The position numbers and the translations under genes were made by a program. Shown here piece after piece: positions 1-10,196 of a stretch of DNA of 64,000 nucleotides. This stretch comes from Paraburkholderia sp. Tr-20389 (GTDB lineage: Bacteria > Pseudomonadota > Gammaproteobacteria > Burkholderiales > Burkholderiaceae): assembly GCF_017104565.1 (NCBI RefSeq), contig NZ_JAAGPD010000045.1:1-64000 (forward strand). The letters run 5' to 3'. The notes below the pieces were generated by a model. That model searched no databases. It saw only the letters and a program-made list of their open reading frames with translations, and was not told the DNA's origin. Numbering within the stretch: position 1 is the stretch's first letter; the number at the start of each line of letters is the position of its first letter.

Positions 1-1675
1 TTACACCGGCTCCGTTCAGGGCAGCGAGCCCGCTGCCACGTCGCCGGGCGCGCCAGCCGCCAATGCGCAGCCCGCTTCGCAGGCGCGTCCATCGAGCTTG
101 CAGCAGTTGCTGGCGCTGAAGAATCGTGTGCTGATGGAGTTGCAGAAGCACGGCATCGGCAAGCAGCCGGGCACGAATGAGAATCCCGCGGCGGGAACGG
201 GCGCGACGCAGCCCTCGAACGCGGCTCCCGGCGCCAGCGCACCGGCTCACGCCGCGCCGTCGGCGGCCCCGTCCGCCAGTCCGGCAACGGGAATCCCGCA
301 GGAATATCTGGGCGCTGCTGCTATCGCCGGCGCTGCGCTCGTGGCGCTGCTGGCCGGTTTGACGATGCGCCGACGCCGTAAGGCCAGGCGCGCGCAGGAA
401 GCGGCGAGCGCGGAAATGGCGCACGAGGATGAAACACCGTCCGTCGCGCCGGTTGCCACTGAGCCGCGTGCGTTCGCACCGCGCGACGAAGTACCGTCGA
501 CGGAGAAGGAAGAGTCGGAAGCGCCCTCGCACGACGGCAGTGCGGCTGCCGGTGCTGCGGCTGCATACGAGGCTACCGCAAGCTCGCATGCAACCGAACA
601 CGAGGCCGAATCCAGAGCCGAGCCGGAAACGTTCCATGCCGCGTCCGCCGAAGCCGCACTCGATGCCGCTGCGACGCTCGGCGCCGACGCGCTGCCGCGC
701 GAATCGCTCGATCCGGCGCGTGAAGAAGCACGTGCTGCCGAAGCCGCGGAGCTGGAACAGACCGCCCGCGAACAGGAACTGACGCCGGACGAAACCGCTG
801 CCGACACACCCGTCGCCGATCTGTCGCTCGACGAAACGCCGATCCACGAGCCGGTCGAGCCGCATTTCGCCGAGCCGATCGAAGCCCCGCACGACGAATC
901 GGAGGCAAAGCCCACGCCGTTCATGCTCAACCTCGGGCCGGCGCACGGTTCGGCGCAGATCGAGCCGACCTTCGAGCAGCCCATTGCGTCTGCCGCGCCG
1001 CCGATCCAGCTGAGCCACGTCGAGCCCGCTGCGCAGCACGAGCAACTGATCGAGCCGCTGCCCGAGGCGGTCGACGAAGCGCGTGCGGACTTCGAAGAAG
1101 ACGAGGCGGAACAGAACATCCCGGCCTCGCTGCCGCTCGGCGCACCGCCGCCGCTTGAACCGGCCGTGCCGCACGAATTCCCACGCGAGGCCATGCGTGC
1201 GCTCGACAGCATCGACGACTTCGCGTTGCCGCCGCGCACCGAGTCGCATGCGTCGGCTGAATCAGCCGTGACGTCGCCGGGTTCACTGGCGACGCAACCC
1301 GTCGTCGCGCCCGAAATCACCGCGCAGCAGGCGGTGCCTTCGCATCTGCCGCAATCGCCTGCCGTCGCCGATCAGATCATCGCCGGCACAGCGGGCGCGG
1401 CGGCCGTCGCCGGGTTGGGTGCGTCGCGCTTCGGCGCGTTGAAGCTCGATTTCGATCTCGAACTGCCGCCGTCGCCGGCGCAGGTCGTGCCGTCGTTCTC
1501 GCCGGACGAGATCGCGCGCATCGCTCGCAACAAGCTCGATCTCGCGGCGGAGTACATCGATCTCGGCGACGTCGTCGGTGCACGGACGCTGATCAACGAA
1601 GTCATCGAATCGAACGATGCCGACACGCGCGCCGACGCACGCGCGTTGCTGTCGACGCTCGCGCCGCTTTCGTGA
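1..1675 (+). CDS. fimV: FimV/HubP family polar protein, C-terminal part (5' end outside window)
   Basis: The frame is open from base 2, so only the C-terminal part is present. It holds an Ala/Pro/Ser-rich linker, one membrane segment (about 305-367, [18 protein letters not shown]) followed by a basic stop-transfer stretch, a long acidic Glu/Ala/Pro-rich cytoplasmic region, and a final conserved block containing [19 protein letters not shown]. That end block is the FimV C-terminal domain, a TPR-like motif. In the family the periplasmic part carries a LysM domain and the protein organises the cell pole and type IV pilus or twitching functions; the LysM part would lie upstream of this window. 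Its stop overlaps the start of truA, which fits the conserved fimV-truA-trpF order of Burkholderiaceae. The identification rests on the C-terminal motif, topology and neighbours. Confidence 0.85.
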   Translation, partial: YTGSVQGSEPAATSPGAPAANAQPASQARPSSLQQLLALKNRVLMELQKHGIGKQPGTNENPAAGTGATQPSNAAPGASAPAHAAPSAAPSASPATGIPQEYLGAAAIAGAALVALLAGLTMRRRRKARRAQEAASAEMAHEDETPSVAPVATEPRAFAPRDEVPSTEKEESEAPSHDGSAAAGAAAAYEATASSHATEHEAESRAEPETFHAASAEAALDAAATLGADALPRESLDPAREEARAAEAAELEQTAREQELTPDETAADTPVADLSLDETPIHEPVEPHFAEPIEAPHDESEAKPTPFMLNLGPAHGSAQIEPTFEQPIASAAPPIQLSHVEPAAQHEQLIEPLPEAVDEARADFEEDEAEQNIPASLPLGAPPPLEPAVPHEFPREAMRALDSIDDFALPPRTESHASAESAVTSPGSLATQPVVAPEITAQQAVPSHLPQSPAVADQIIAGTAGAAAVAGLGASRFGALKLDFDLELPPSPAQVVPSFSPDEIARIARNKLDLAAEYIDLGDVVGARTLINEVIESNDADTRADARALLSTLAPLS

Positions 1676-2478
1676 TGACGCGGATCGCGCTTGGCATCCA
1701 GTACGACGGCGCTGCGTTTTGCGGCTGGCAGTCGCAGCCGCACGGCAAGACGGTTCAGGACGAACTCGAGCGGGCGCTGCGAAAGTTCGCGCTGACGCCG
1801 CTGCAGACGGTCGTGGCGGGACGTACGGATACGGGCGTGCACGGTCTCGGGCAAGTCGTGCATTTCGATACGGAACTCGACCGTGCGGAATTTTCGTGGG
1901 TGCGGGGTACCAACGCGTTCCTGCCGTCGACGGTCGCCGTGCAATGGGCCAAGCCGATGCCGGAAGCGTTCAACGCGCGCTTTTCGGCCTTCGAGCGCAC
2001 GTACTACTACGCGCTGTACGTGCATCCCGTGCGCTCGCCGATGCTCGCGTCCCGCGCCGGCTGGATTCACACGCCGCTCGACGTCGACGCGATGCGCGAG
2101 GCGGCCGCCTGCCTGATCGGCGAGCACGATTTTTCGGCGTTCCGCTCGTCGGAATGCCAGGCCAAGACGCCCGTCAAGCACCTGTATCAGATCGACATCC
2201 GGCCGCAGGGCGATTTCATCCACTTCCGCTTCCGGGCCAACGCGTTCCTGCACCATATGGTGCGCAACCTGATGGGCTGCCTCGTGGCCGTGGGCCGCGG
2301 ACGCTATCCGGCCGCCTGGCTCGCGGAAGTCCTGCAGGGCCGCGACCGGAAGCAAGCGGCGCCCACCTTCATGCCCGACGGGCTGTATCTTGCTCAAGTG
2401 GGCTATCCTGAGACGTTTGCCGTGCCTGCGCCGCAGGCGGGCAGCGTTCCGTGGAGCACCGTTTGGACCGACTCATGA
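1675..2478 (+). CDS. truA: tRNA pseudouridine(38-40) synthase TruA
   Basis: TruA isomerises uridine to pseudouridine at positions 38-40 of the tRNA anticodon arm. The 267-residue product has the catalytic motif [12 protein letters not shown] with nucleophile Asp52, the N-terminal [15 protein letters not shown] and the C-terminal [11 protein letters not shown] typical of the family. I chose the ATG at 1675, which overlaps the fimV stop (TGATG); a GTG one codon earlier (1672) is possible. The stop overlaps the trpF start, so the three genes are translationally coupled. Confidence 0.97.
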   Translation: MTRIALGIQYDGAAFCGWQSQPHGKTVQDELERALRKFALTPLQTVVAGRTDTGVHGLGQVVHFDTELDRAEFSWVRGTNAFLPSTVAVQWAKPMPEAFNARFSAFERTYYYALYVHPVRSPMLASRAGWIHTPLDVDAMREAAACLIGEHDFSAFRSSECQAKTPVKHLYQIDIRPQGDFIHFRFRANAFLHHMVRNLMGCLVAVGRGRYPAAWLAEVLQGRDRKQAAPTFMPDGLYLAQVGYPETFAVPAPQAGSVPWSTVWTDS

Positions 2479-3182
2479 CTTCCGCCGACACACAAGCCGA
2501 AAGCGTTTCGTCCGCCGCCGACGCCTTGCCGCGCCGCACCCGCATCAAGCTGTGCGGGCTCGGCAATGCCGCCGACGTCGCCCATGCCATCGATCTCGGC
2601 GCCGATGCGATCGGCCTCGTGTTCTACCCGCCGAGCCCGCGCGCACTGAGCGTGGCGCAGGCGGTCGAGATGACGCGCGACGTGCCGCCGTTCGTGTCGG
2701 TGGTCGGCCTGTTCGTGAATCCCTCACCCGAGTGGTTCAGCGAAGTCATCTGCAACGTGCCGCTGACGATGCTCCAGTTCCACGGCGACGAAACGCCCGA
2801 GCAGTGCGAGAAACTGGCGGGCGTTGCGGGTTTGCCTTGGTTGCGCGCGTTGCGCGTTGCGGCTGATACTGAGCCGGCCGATTTGGTAAAATCGGCGCTT
2901 AACTATTCGGCCGCCAGTGGTCTCCTGTTCGACACGCATGTCGAAGGCTACGGCGGCGGCGGGAAGGTCTTCGATTGGTCACTTATTCCAGAAGAGCTCG
3001 CGCGTCGGGCCGTTTTGAGTGGTGGGTTGAACACGCAAAACGTCAGTGATGCGATTCATCGCGTGCGTCCGTACGCGGTCGATGTCTCGAGCGGCATCGA
3101 AGTGTCGGGCGCAAAGGGCGTGAAGGATCACGCCCGGATGGCGGCGTTCGTGCGCGCGGTGCGCGAAGCGGACGCCCGATGA
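2475..3182 (+). CDS. trpF: phosphoribosylanthranilate isomerase
   Basis: TrpF converts N-(5-phosphoribosyl)anthranilate to 1-(2-carboxyphenylamino)-1-deoxyribulose 5-phosphate, the third step of tryptophan synthesis. The 235-residue TIM barrel shows the general base Cys27 in RIKLCGLGN, the general acid Asp in [12 protein letters not shown] and the phosphate-binding end [14 protein letters not shown]. The ATG at 2475 overlaps the truA stop as ATGA, which is preferable to a GTG at 2451 inside truA. As in other Burkholderia, trpF, trpB and trpA lie together while trpE, G, D and C are absent and must be elsewhere. Confidence 0.97.
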   Translation: MTSADTQAESVSSAADALPRRTRIKLCGLGNAADVAHAIDLGADAIGLVFYPPSPRALSVAQAVEMTRDVPPFVSVVGLFVNPSPEWFSEVICNVPLTMLQFHGDETPEQCEKLAGVAGLPWLRALRVAADTEPADLVKSALNYSAASGLLFDTHVEGYGGGGKVFDWSLIPEELARRAVLSGGLNTQNVSDAIHRVRPYAVDVSSGIEVSGAKGVKDHARMAAFVRAVREADAR

Positions 3183-3241
3183 TTCCCTGGCCGCGCTGCG
3201 CATTCACGTGCGGGGCGGCAAGCTGAGAAGAGTGACGGAAT

Positions 3242-4435
3242 ATGTACAACTTACCCGATGAACGTGGCCATTTCGGCCAATATGGCGGCGTGTTCGTCGC
3301 TGAAACGCTTATGCATGCGCTGGATGAACTGCGCGAAGCGTACGAGAAATACTCCCAAGACCCGGACTTCATCGCCGAATACGAGCGCGAACTGAAGTAT
3401 TTCGTCGGTCGTCCTTCCCCGGTTTATCACGCGCAACGCTGGAGCGAACTGCTCGGCGGCGCGCAGGTTTATCTGAAGCGCGAAGATCTGAACCACACGG
3501 GCGCGCATAAGGTGAACAACGTGATCGGCCAGGCGCTGCTGGCGAAGCGCATGGGCAAGCCGCGCGTGATCGCGGAGACGGGCGCGGGCCAGCACGGCGT
3601 GGCGACGGCGACCATCGCGGCGCGCTTCGGCATGGAGTGCATCGTGTACATGGGCGCGGAAGACGTGCGCCGCCAGGCCGCGAACGTCTACCGGATGAAG
3701 CTGCTCGGCGCGACCGTCGTGCCCGTCGAATCCGGCTCGCGCACGCTGAAGGACGCGCTGAACGAAGCAATGCGCGACTGGGTCACGAACGTGGAAAACA
3801 CGTTCTACATCATCGGCACGGTGGCGGGTCCGCATCCGTATCCGATGATGGTGCGCGATTTCCAGCGCGTGATCGGCGACGAATGCAAGGTGCAGATGCC
3901 GGAACTGACGGGGCGTCAGCCGGATGCTGTGATCGCATGCGTTGGCGGTGGTTCGAATGCGATGGGGATCTTTTACCCGTACATTGACGACAAATCGGTG
4001 AAGCTGATCGGCGTAGAAGCGGCCGGCGACGGCATCGACACGGGCCGCCACGCGGCGTCCCTGATCGGCGGCAGCCCGGGTGTATTGCACGGCAACCGCA
4101 CGTATCTGCTGCAGGACGAAAACGGCCAGATCATCGAGACGCACTCGGTGTCGGCGGGTCTCGACTATCCTGGCGTCGGTCCTGAGCACGCGTGGCTCAA
4201 GGACAGCGGCCGCGCCGAATACGTCGGCATCACTGACGAGGAAGCGCTCAAGGCGTTCCACGATTGCTGCCGCATCGAGGGCATCATTCCCGCGCTGGAG
4301 TCGAGCCACGCGCTCGCGTACGCGGCGAAGCTCGCGCCGACCTTGCCGAAGGACAAAATCCTTCTGGTGAACCTGTCGGGCCGCGGCGACAAGGACATGC
4401 ACACGGTCGCCGAGCGATCGGGCATCCAGTTCTGA
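3242..4435 (+). CDS. trpB: tryptophan synthase beta chain
   Basis: TrpB condenses indole with serine on pyridoxal phosphate to form tryptophan, working as the beta subunit of the alpha2-beta2 complex with TrpA. The 397-residue product has the full family length. The PLP lysine is Lys90 in [13 protein letters not shown], the phosphate loop is [10 protein letters not shown], and the C-terminus carries [12 protein letters not shown]. It follows trpF by 59 bp and precedes a DNA methyltransferase by only 11 bp, so that methyltransferase should be cotranscribed with it. Confidence 0.98.
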   Translation: MYNLPDERGHFGQYGGVFVAETLMHALDELREAYEKYSQDPDFIAEYERELKYFVGRPSPVYHAQRWSELLGGAQVYLKREDLNHTGAHKVNNVIGQALLAKRMGKPRVIAETGAGQHGVATATIAARFGMECIVYMGAEDVRRQAANVYRMKLLGATVVPVESGSRTLKDALNEAMRDWVTNVENTFYIIGTVAGPHPYPMMVRDFQRVIGDECKVQMPELTGRQPDAVIACVGGGSNAMGIFYPYIDDKSVKLIGVEAAGDGIDTGRHAASLIGGSPGVLHGNRTYLLQDENGQIIETHSVSAGLDYPGVGPEHAWLKDSGRAEYVGITDEEALKAFHDCCRIEGIIPALESSHALAYAAKLAPTLPKDKILLVNLSGRGDKDMHTVAERSGIQF

Positions 4436-4446
4436 GCGCCGCGACG

Positions 4447-5367
4447 ATGCGCGACGAGTTCGAGGAGCCGCAGCCGCCCGCGCTGAAGGGCGACGCCGAA
4501 GCCGGCGTCGCCGAGGCATTGCAACGGGCGGAAGCCGCGCCGTTGCTGGCCGTGCCGGCCGGCATACAGCTCCTGAACCGCGATTTTCTGACCGATGCAG
4601 CGAATCTGCCGGACGGCTCGATCGATCTGATCGTCGCCGATCCGCCTTACGGCCTCGGCAAGGACTACGGCAACGATTCCGACATGCGCTCGGGCGAGGA
4701 TTTTCTCGCCTGGACGCGTGCCTGGCTCGATCTCGCTATTCCGAAGCTGAAGCCGTCGGGTTCGCTGTATATCTTCTGCACATGGCAGTACGCGCCGGAA
4801 ATCTTCGTCTTTCTGAAGAGCAGGCTCATGATGATCAACGAGATCATCTGGGACCGGCGCGTGCCGAGCATGGGCGGCACGACGCGCCGTTTCACGTCGG
4901 TGCACGACAACATCGGTTATTTCGCGGTGTCGAAAGACTATTATTTCGACCTCGATCCCGTCCGCATCCCGTACGATGCCGTCACGAAGAAGGCGCGTTC
5001 GCGTAAGTTGTTCGAAGGAAGCAAGTGGCTGGAGCTCGGCTACAACCCGAAGGACGTCTGGTCGGTCTCCCGTCTGCACCGGCAGCACGCGGAGCGGGTT
5101 GATCATCCCACCCAGAAACCGCTCGAAATCGTCGAGCGGATGGTCCTTGCAAGTTGTCCGCCGGGCGGCCGCGTGCTCGATCCCTTCATGGGAAGCGGCA
5201 CGACGGCGGTCGCTTGCGCCCGTCAGAAACGCGAATTCGTCGGCTATGAGATCAACGAAAGTTACTGCGCGATAGCGCGAGAACGCGTGAGTTTGGCGGC
5301 AAATCCGCCGCCGCCCGTTCCTCGTCGCAGCAAGGCCATCATTGCCGATCCAACGGCGCAGGCCTGA
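4447..5367 (+). CDS. site-specific DNA methyltransferase (beta class, amino-MTase) inside the trp operon
   Basis: A 306-residue S-adenosylmethionine-dependent DNA methyltransferase. The catalytic motif DPPYG (Asp65) comes before the SAM-binding motif DPFMGSGTT (Asp245), which is the beta-class order and implies methylation of an exocyclic amino group (N6-adenine or N4-cytosine). The start is the ATG at 4447, 11 bp after the trpB stop; the open frame runs further upstream only inside trpB. No restriction endonuclease lies nearby, so it looks like an orphan, regulatory-type enzyme. The placement between trpB and trpA is conserved in Burkholderia; from memory, the B. cenocepacia orthologue has been linked to the motif GTWWAC, which I cannot confirm here. 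Confidence 0.9.
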   Translation: MRDEFEEPQPPALKGDAEAGVAEALQRAEAAPLLAVPAGIQLLNRDFLTDAANLPDGSIDLIVADPPYGLGKDYGNDSDMRSGEDFLAWTRAWLDLAIPKLKPSGSLYIFCTWQYAPEIFVFLKSRLMMINEIIWDRRVPSMGGTTRRFTSVHDNIGYFAVSKDYYFDLDPVRIPYDAVTKKARSRKLFEGSKWLELGYNPKDVWSVSRLHRQHAERVDHPTQKPLEIVERMVLASCPPGGRVLDPFMGSGTTAVACARQKREFVGYEINESYCAIARERVSLAANPPPPVPRRSKAIIADPTAQA

Positions 5368-5399
5368 TTGGCGCAGTCATCGACTTCGAGAAAAATTCC

Positions 5400-6215
5400 A
5401 TGTCCCGTATTCAATCCACGTTCGCGGCGCTGGCCGCGCAAGGTAAGAAAGGTCTGATCCCGTTCATGACCGCCGGCGATCCCGATCCGGCGCGCACGGT
5501 CGAGTTCATGCATGCGCTCGCCGAGGGCGGCGCCGATGTCATCGAACTCGGCGTGCCGTTCTCCGATCCGATGGCCGATGGTCCGGTGATCCAGCAATCG
5601 TCGGAACGCGCGCTGGCGAAGGGCGTGTCGCTGAAACACGTGCTGGCCGACGTCAAGCGCTTCCGCGAAACGGACGACAAGACGCCTGTCGTGCTGATGG
5701 GCTATGCCAACCCGATCGAGCGCATGGGCGCCGATGCTTTCGCCGCGGCTGCGAAGGACGCCGGTGTCGACGGCGTGCTGGTCGTCGACTATCCGCCCGA
5801 AGAATCGGCGAACTTCGCCGAAACGATGAAGGCGGCGGGGATCGATCCGATTTTCCTGCTTGCGCCGACATCGACGGACGAGCGCATCGCGGAGGTTGGT
5901 AAAATCGCGTCCGGTTACGTCTACTATGTGTCGCTGAAGGGCGTCACGGGCGCTGCAAATCTGGACGTTTTGAGCATCGCGGGTAAAATCCCGGCCATCA
6001 AGTCGCGCGTACCGCTGCCGGTGGGCGTCGGTTTCGGCATTCGCGACGCGCAATCTGCGCGCGCGGTGGCCGAAGTGTCCGATGCCGTCGTGATCGGCAG
6101 CCGTATCGTGCAATTGCTCGAAGAAGCAGCACCCGAGTCCGCTGCCGGCAAACTGACGAATTTCATCAGCGAGATTCGCCAGGCGCTCGACAGCATCGGC
6201 GCGACTGCCCGATAA
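5400..6215 (+). CDS. trpA: tryptophan synthase alpha chain
   Basis: TrpA cleaves indole-3-glycerol phosphate to indole and glyceraldehyde 3-phosphate and channels indole to TrpB. The 271-residue TIM barrel has both catalytic acids at the same numbers as the E. coli enzyme: Glu49 in [11 protein letters not shown] and Asp60 in MADGPVIQ. The C-terminal phosphate site [12 protein letters not shown] is present. It is separated from trpB by the methyltransferase and lies 32 bp after it, so all three are probably one transcript that continues into accD. Confidence 0.98.
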   Translation: MSRIQSTFAALAAQGKKGLIPFMTAGDPDPARTVEFMHALAEGGADVIELGVPFSDPMADGPVIQQSSERALAKGVSLKHVLADVKRFRETDDKTPVVLMGYANPIERMGADAFAAAAKDAGVDGVLVVDYPPEESANFAETMKAAGIDPIFLLAPTSTDERIAEVGKIASGYVYYVSLKGVTGAANLDVLSIAGKIPAIKSRVPLPVGVGFGIRDAQSARAVAEVSDAVVIGSRIVQLLEEAAPESAAGKLTNFISEIRQALDSIGATAR

Positions 6216-6297
6216 ACAACATTTTTGTCGCGGTTAGCATGGCGACGCAGTATCTGCTGCGCCGTCGTGCGTATCGCGAATCCTGGAAGGAATCATC

Positions 6298-7170
6298 ATG
6301 AGCTGGCTCGACAAACTGTTGCCGCCGAAAATCAAGCAAACCGACCCGAAGAGCCGCAAGGGCATTCCGGAAGGGCTGTGGATCAAGTGCCCGTCGTGCG
6401 AAGCGGTTCTGTACCGCAACGACGTCGAGGCTAATCTGCACGTCTGCCCGAAGTGCGACCACCATATGCGGATCGGCGCGCGCGAACGGCTCGACGGCTT
6501 GCTCGATCCGGAAGGTCGCTATGAGATCGGCCAGGAAATCCTGCCCGTCGACGCGCTCAAGTTCAAGGACAGCCGCAAGTATCCCGATCGTCTGAAAGAG
6601 GCGATGGACGAGACCGACGAAACCGACGCGATGGTGGTGATGGGCGGCGCGATCCACACGCTGCCTGTCGTCGTGGCGTGCTTCGAGTTCGCGTTCATGG
6701 GCGGCTCGATGGGTTCGGTGGTCGGCGAGCGCTTCGCGCGCGGCGCACAGAACGCGATCGAGCAAAATGTGCCGTTCATCTGCTTCACGGCGTCGGGCGG
6801 TGCGCGGATGCAGGAAAGCCTGTTGTCGCTGATGCAGATGGCGAAGACCACGGCCATGCTGACCAAGCTGTCCGAAGCCAAGCTGCCGTTCATTTCCGTG
6901 CTGACCGATCCGACGATGGGCGGTGTGTCGGCGAGTTTCGCTTTTCTCGGCGACGTCGTGATCGCCGAGCCGAAGGCGCTGATCGGCTTCGCCGGCCCGC
7001 GCGTGATCGAGCAGACCGTGCGCGAAAAGCTGCCGGAAGGCTTCCAGCGTGCCGAATTCCTGCTGCAAAAGGGCGCGATCGACATGATCGTCGACCGTCG
7101 CAAGCTGCGCGAAGAACTCGCGCAGCTGATGGCGCTGCTGACGCGCCAGCCGGCCGACGCCGTCGCCTGA
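6298..7170 (+). CDS. accD: acetyl-CoA carboxylase carboxyltransferase subunit beta
   Basis: AccD is the beta subunit of the carboxyltransferase that transfers CO2 from biotin carboxyl carrier protein to acetyl-CoA, giving malonyl-CoA for fatty acid synthesis. The 290-residue protein has the N-terminal four-cysteine zinc ribbon ([11 protein letters not shown] then VCPKCDHH) and the crotonase-fold core with [17 protein letters not shown] and [13 protein letters not shown]. The ATG at 6298 follows a GGAAGGA ribosome site. It lies 82 bp after trpA and is followed by a hairpin at 7216-7248. Confidence 0.98.
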   Translation: MSWLDKLLPPKIKQTDPKSRKGIPEGLWIKCPSCEAVLYRNDVEANLHVCPKCDHHMRIGARERLDGLLDPEGRYEIGQEILPVDALKFKDSRKYPDRLKEAMDETDETDAMVVMGGAIHTLPVVVACFEFAFMGGSMGSVVGERFARGAQNAIEQNVPFICFTASGGARMQESLLSLMQMAKTTAMLTKLSEAKLPFISVLTDPTMGGVSASFAFLGDVVIAEPKALIGFAGPRVIEQTVREKLPEGFQRAEFLLQKGAIDMIVDRRKLREELAQLMALLTRQPADAVA

Positions 7171-7215
7171 CACCGCTTTGGGCCGTGATGAACCATACGG
7201 CCAGCAGAAAAAGCC

Positions 7216-7248
7216 AACGCGCCGCGAGAGGTAATCAAGCGGCGCGTT
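7216..7248 (+). terminator. hairpin between accD and folC
   Basis: A 10-bp perfect stem (AACGCGCCGC at 7216-7225 pairs with GCGGCGCGTT at 7239-7248) with a 13-nt loop stands 45 bp after the accD stop. It is followed by only a short T-rich stretch (GTCATTT), so it may be a weak terminator or attenuating structure that reduces readthrough into folC. An A-run just before it would give a T-run on the other strand. Confidence 0.45.
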
Positions 7249-7291
7249 GTCATTTCTAGGATAATTCCGGTCCGCACTGCCAGTTTTTCAG

Positions 7292-8602
7292 ATGACCACT
7301 TTCCCCACTCTCGACGCGTGGCTCACGCACCTCGAATCCGCCCATCCTGTCGGAATCGACATGGGCCTTGCGCGCATCAGCAAGGTGCGCGACGCGTTGC
7401 AACTATCGTTCGCGTGCCCGGTGATTACGGTCGGCGGGACGAACGGCAAGGGTTCCACCTGCGCGATCCTCGAATCCGTCCTGCTGCGCGCGGGCTACAA
7501 CGTCGGCTGCCACACGTCGCCGCATCTGCTGTCGTTCAACGAACGCGCGCGGATCAACGGCGAAATGGCGACGGACGCGGACTTGCTGCCGCATTTCGAA
7601 GCCGTCGAAAAGGCGCGCCAGTCGCTGCCTGAGCCCGTTTCGCTGACGTATTTCGAGTTCACGACGCTCGCGATCATGCATCTGTTCGCAGAGCGCGGCC
7701 TCGACGCGGTGATCTTCGAAGTGGGTCTGGGCGGCCGCCTCGACGCCGTGAACATCCTCGATACCGATTGCGCGATCATCACTAGCATCGACATCGATCA
7801 CACCGACTTCCTCGGCGATACACGCGACAAAATTGCCTTCGAGAAAGCGGGCATCTTCCGCGCCGGCAAGCCGGCAATTTGCGCCGACCCGATTCCGCCG
7901 CAGACGCTGATCGACCATGCCGAGAAAATTGGCGCCGATTTGTGGCTATTTGGACGAGATTTCCGTTACGAAGCGCAACCGGGCAACGAGCGCCAGCAGT
8001 GGAGCTACATCGGCCCGACCATGCGCCGCTCCGCGCTGGCCTATCCCGCACTGCGCGGCGCGAATCAGTTGATCAATACGACTGCGGCGCTCGCCGGGCT
8101 CGAGGCATTGCGCGACCGTCTCCCCGTGTCGGCGCAGGACATCCGTCTCGGGCTCGCGAACGTCGAACTGGCGGGGCGCTTCCAGGTACTGCCGGGCAAG
8201 CCGTCGATCGTGCTGGACGTCGGCCACAATCCGCACGCTGCCGCCGTGCTGGGCCAGAACCTCGGCAACATGGGCTATTTTCCGTACACGTACGCGGTAT
8301 TTGGCTCGATGCGAGACAAGGACATCGCGGGTGTACTGAGCCATCTGAAGGGCGAAATCGATCACTGGAACGTGACCGATCTGCCGACGCCGCGCGCCGC
8401 CAGCGCTGAAGAACTGGAAGCCGCGCTGCGTGATGCGGACGTCACCGATGGGCCGGACAGCGGCGTCAAGCGTTTCGCTACCCCGGCAGAAGCTTTCCAG
8501 GATGCGCTAAAACGAGCCTCCGACAATGATAGAATCGTGGTTTTCGGCAGTTTCTATACGGTTGCAGGCGTGATGGCCTACCGTAAATCGCAGCAACACT
8601 GA
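7292..8602 (+). CDS. folC: bifunctional dihydrofolate synthase/folylpolyglutamate synthase
   Basis: FolC ligates glutamate to dihydropteroate and then extends the polyglutamate tail of reduced folates, using ATP. The 436-residue Mur-ligase-fold protein has the P-loop VGGTNGKGSTCAILES, the folate loop NVGCHTSPHLLSF, ITSIDIDHTDFLGDT for Mg2+ and ATP, and VLDVGHNPHAA in the C-terminal domain. It is part of the conserved accD-folC-SPOR protein-cvpA-purF series and ends 27 bp before the SPOR gene. Confidence 0.97.
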   Translation: MTTFPTLDAWLTHLESAHPVGIDMGLARISKVRDALQLSFACPVITVGGTNGKGSTCAILESVLLRAGYNVGCHTSPHLLSFNERARINGEMATDADLLPHFEAVEKARQSLPEPVSLTYFEFTTLAIMHLFAERGLDAVIFEVGLGGRLDAVNILDTDCAIITSIDIDHTDFLGDTRDKIAFEKAGIFRAGKPAICADPIPPQTLIDHAEKIGADLWLFGRDFRYEAQPGNERQQWSYIGPTMRRSALAYPALRGANQLINTTAALAGLEALRDRLPVSAQDIRLGLANVELAGRFQVLPGKPSIVLDVGHNPHAAAVLGQNLGNMGYFPYTYAVFGSMRDKDIAGVLSHLKGEIDHWNVTDLPTPRAASAEELEAALRDADVTDGPDSGVKRFATPAEAFQDALKRASDNDRIVVFGSFYTVAGVMAYRKSQQH

Positions 8603-8629
8603 ACGCGCGGGCCTCGAACCAAGCCATTC

Positions 8630-9559
8630 ATGGGTATTTTCTCGTTCGGCAAGAAAGACGACGCACCTACGCGGCGCGGCGCAAACTCCAGTTCCAGTCG
8701 CAGTAGTCGTGCCGAGCGCGCTGAACGCGCGGAGCGGGTCGAACGGCGAAGCCGTCGCACGGAGCGTTCCGGCGACGCCGACGCGATGCTGCTCGATCCG
8801 ACGCTTCCTGAAAAGCAGCGCGCGCGTCGCCGCCTCGTTGGCGCGATTGCGCTGGTGATCGCCGCCGTCGTGATTCTGCCGATGGTGCTGGATTCGCATC
8901 CGAAGCCCGTCACCGACGACATTTCCATCGACATTCCGAATCGCCCCGTGTCGAAATCGCGCGCGGCTGAAGACACCGATACACAAGCAGGCGTCGCGCC
9001 GGACAATCCGGCTGCGCCGGATGCCGCGCTGGCGGCTTCGGGTCTGGCTGCTACGGCATCGGGCACGGCGGCATCGGGTGCCGTGGCGTCGCAACGCGGC
9101 AGCGATAGCAAGAACGCGCCGATCGCGATGACGCCGGCCAAGCCGCAGGCGCCCGCCATCGTTGCAAACGACGCGCCCGCCAAGCCCGCGGCGAAACCGC
9201 AGGCCGAAGCAAAGCCCGCAGCAAAACCGGAACAGAAACCCGCAGCGGCTCAATCGACGCAGACTGCGCAGGCGGCCGCCTCCGGCACGGAAACGGGCAC
9301 GCCCGCGACGCCTCCCGGCAGCCGGTTCGCGGTCCAGCTCGGCGCGTTCCAGGACGATGCGAGCGCGCACACGTGGGCGAACAAGTTGAAAGCGGCGGGC
9401 GTGCCCGCATATACGGAGCGTCGCAAGCAGGCTGACGGCTCTACCCGCACCCTGTTGCGCGCCGGTCCGTTTGCGGATCGTGCGGCGGCGTCGGCGGCCA
9501 TCGCGAAGGTGCGCGAGGCCGGTCTGTCGTCGGGTGCGAACAACGGCACTGCGCAGTAA
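8630..9559 (+). CDS. SPOR-domain membrane protein (DedD-like cell-division protein)
   Basis: A 309-residue protein with a basic, Ser/Arg-rich cytoplasmic N-terminus, one membrane segment around residues 65-85 (LVGAIALVIAAVVILPMVL), a long Ala/Pro/Lys linker and a C-terminal SPOR domain (about 225-300) with FAVQLGAFQDDASAHTWANK and TLLRAGPFADRAAA. SPOR domains bind denuded glycan strands of septal peptidoglycan, so the protein probably accumulates at the division site, like DedD of E. coli. The place between folC and cvpA is the same as dedD in E. coli, which supports the call. The linker is low-complexity and would diverge quickly. Confidence 0.88.
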   Translation: MGIFSFGKKDDAPTRRGANSSSSRSSRAERAERAERVERRSRRTERSGDADAMLLDPTLPEKQRARRRLVGAIALVIAAVVILPMVLDSHPKPVTDDISIDIPNRPVSKSRAAEDTDTQAGVAPDNPAAPDAALAASGLAATASGTAASGAVASQRGSDSKNAPIAMTPAKPQAPAIVANDAPAKPAAKPQAEAKPAAKPEQKPAAAQSTQTAQAAASGTETGTPATPPGSRFAVQLGAFQDDASAHTWANKLKAAGVPAYTERRKQADGSTRTLLRAGPFADRAAASAAIAKVREAGLSSGANNGTAQ

Positions 9560-9566
9560 TCCGGCG

Positions 9567-10061
9567 ATGTTCACCGCGTTCGACTACGCTGTAATGGCGG
9601 TGATCGCGCTGTCGGCACTGCGCGGCGGCTGGCGCGGCTTTTTGTCCGAAGTGTTCGGGCTGATCGGCTGGGTGGTCGCGTTTCTGGTGGCGGCGCGCTT
9701 CGTGGGCCTGCTGGTGCCCTTTGTACCGGCGAACTGGCCGGGCGGCGCGCTGACGCAGTGGCTGATCGCGTTCGCAGCCATCGTCATCGGCGTGATTCTG
9801 GTGGCGAGCGTGGCAAACGCTTTGCTGCACCGGCTGGTGCAGGTGTCCGGCCTGGGCGGTGTGGATCGCTCGCTTGGACTGATGTTCGGCCTCGTACGCG
9901 GGGTCATATTGGTGCTGGTTCTGGTCGCCCTCTCTGGCTTGACCGAACTGCCCAAACAGGAATTCTGGCGCAACGCGCTGCTGCGGCCCTACGCCGAGCA
10001 GGGCGTGCGAGAGTTGAAGCCTCTGCTTCCCGAAACGCTCGCCGCCTACGTCCACGTGTAA
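9567..10061 (+). CDS. cvpA: CvpA family inner-membrane protein
   Basis: A 164-residue membrane protein with about four hydrophobic helices, among them YAVMAVIALSALRGG at the N-terminus and WLIAFAAIVIGVILVASVA. The family is named after colicin V production in E. coli; its biochemical role is unsettled, with later links to envelope stress resistance. The start is the ATG at 9567, 7 bp after the SPOR gene; the frame extends upstream only inside that gene. It sits directly before purF, as in E. coli. Confidence 0.9.
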   Translation: MFTAFDYAVMAVIALSALRGGWRGFLSEVFGLIGWVVAFLVAARFVGLLVPFVPANWPGGALTQWLIAFAAIVIGVILVASVANALLHRLVQVSGLGGVDRSLGLMFGLVRGVILVLVLVALSGLTELPKQEFWRNALLRPYAEQGVRELKPLLPETLAAYVHV

Positions 10062-10196
10062 CGATCGCGTTGCACGCAAGGGGCGAAGGCGGATGACAAG
10101 GCGGGCCGTTGGTGAAGCATGCAGAACCACGGCGCGCGCGGCTGTCTCCCAGGCAGGCCGCACTGATCGAATTTCGTACCCTTTGAAGGACATGCC

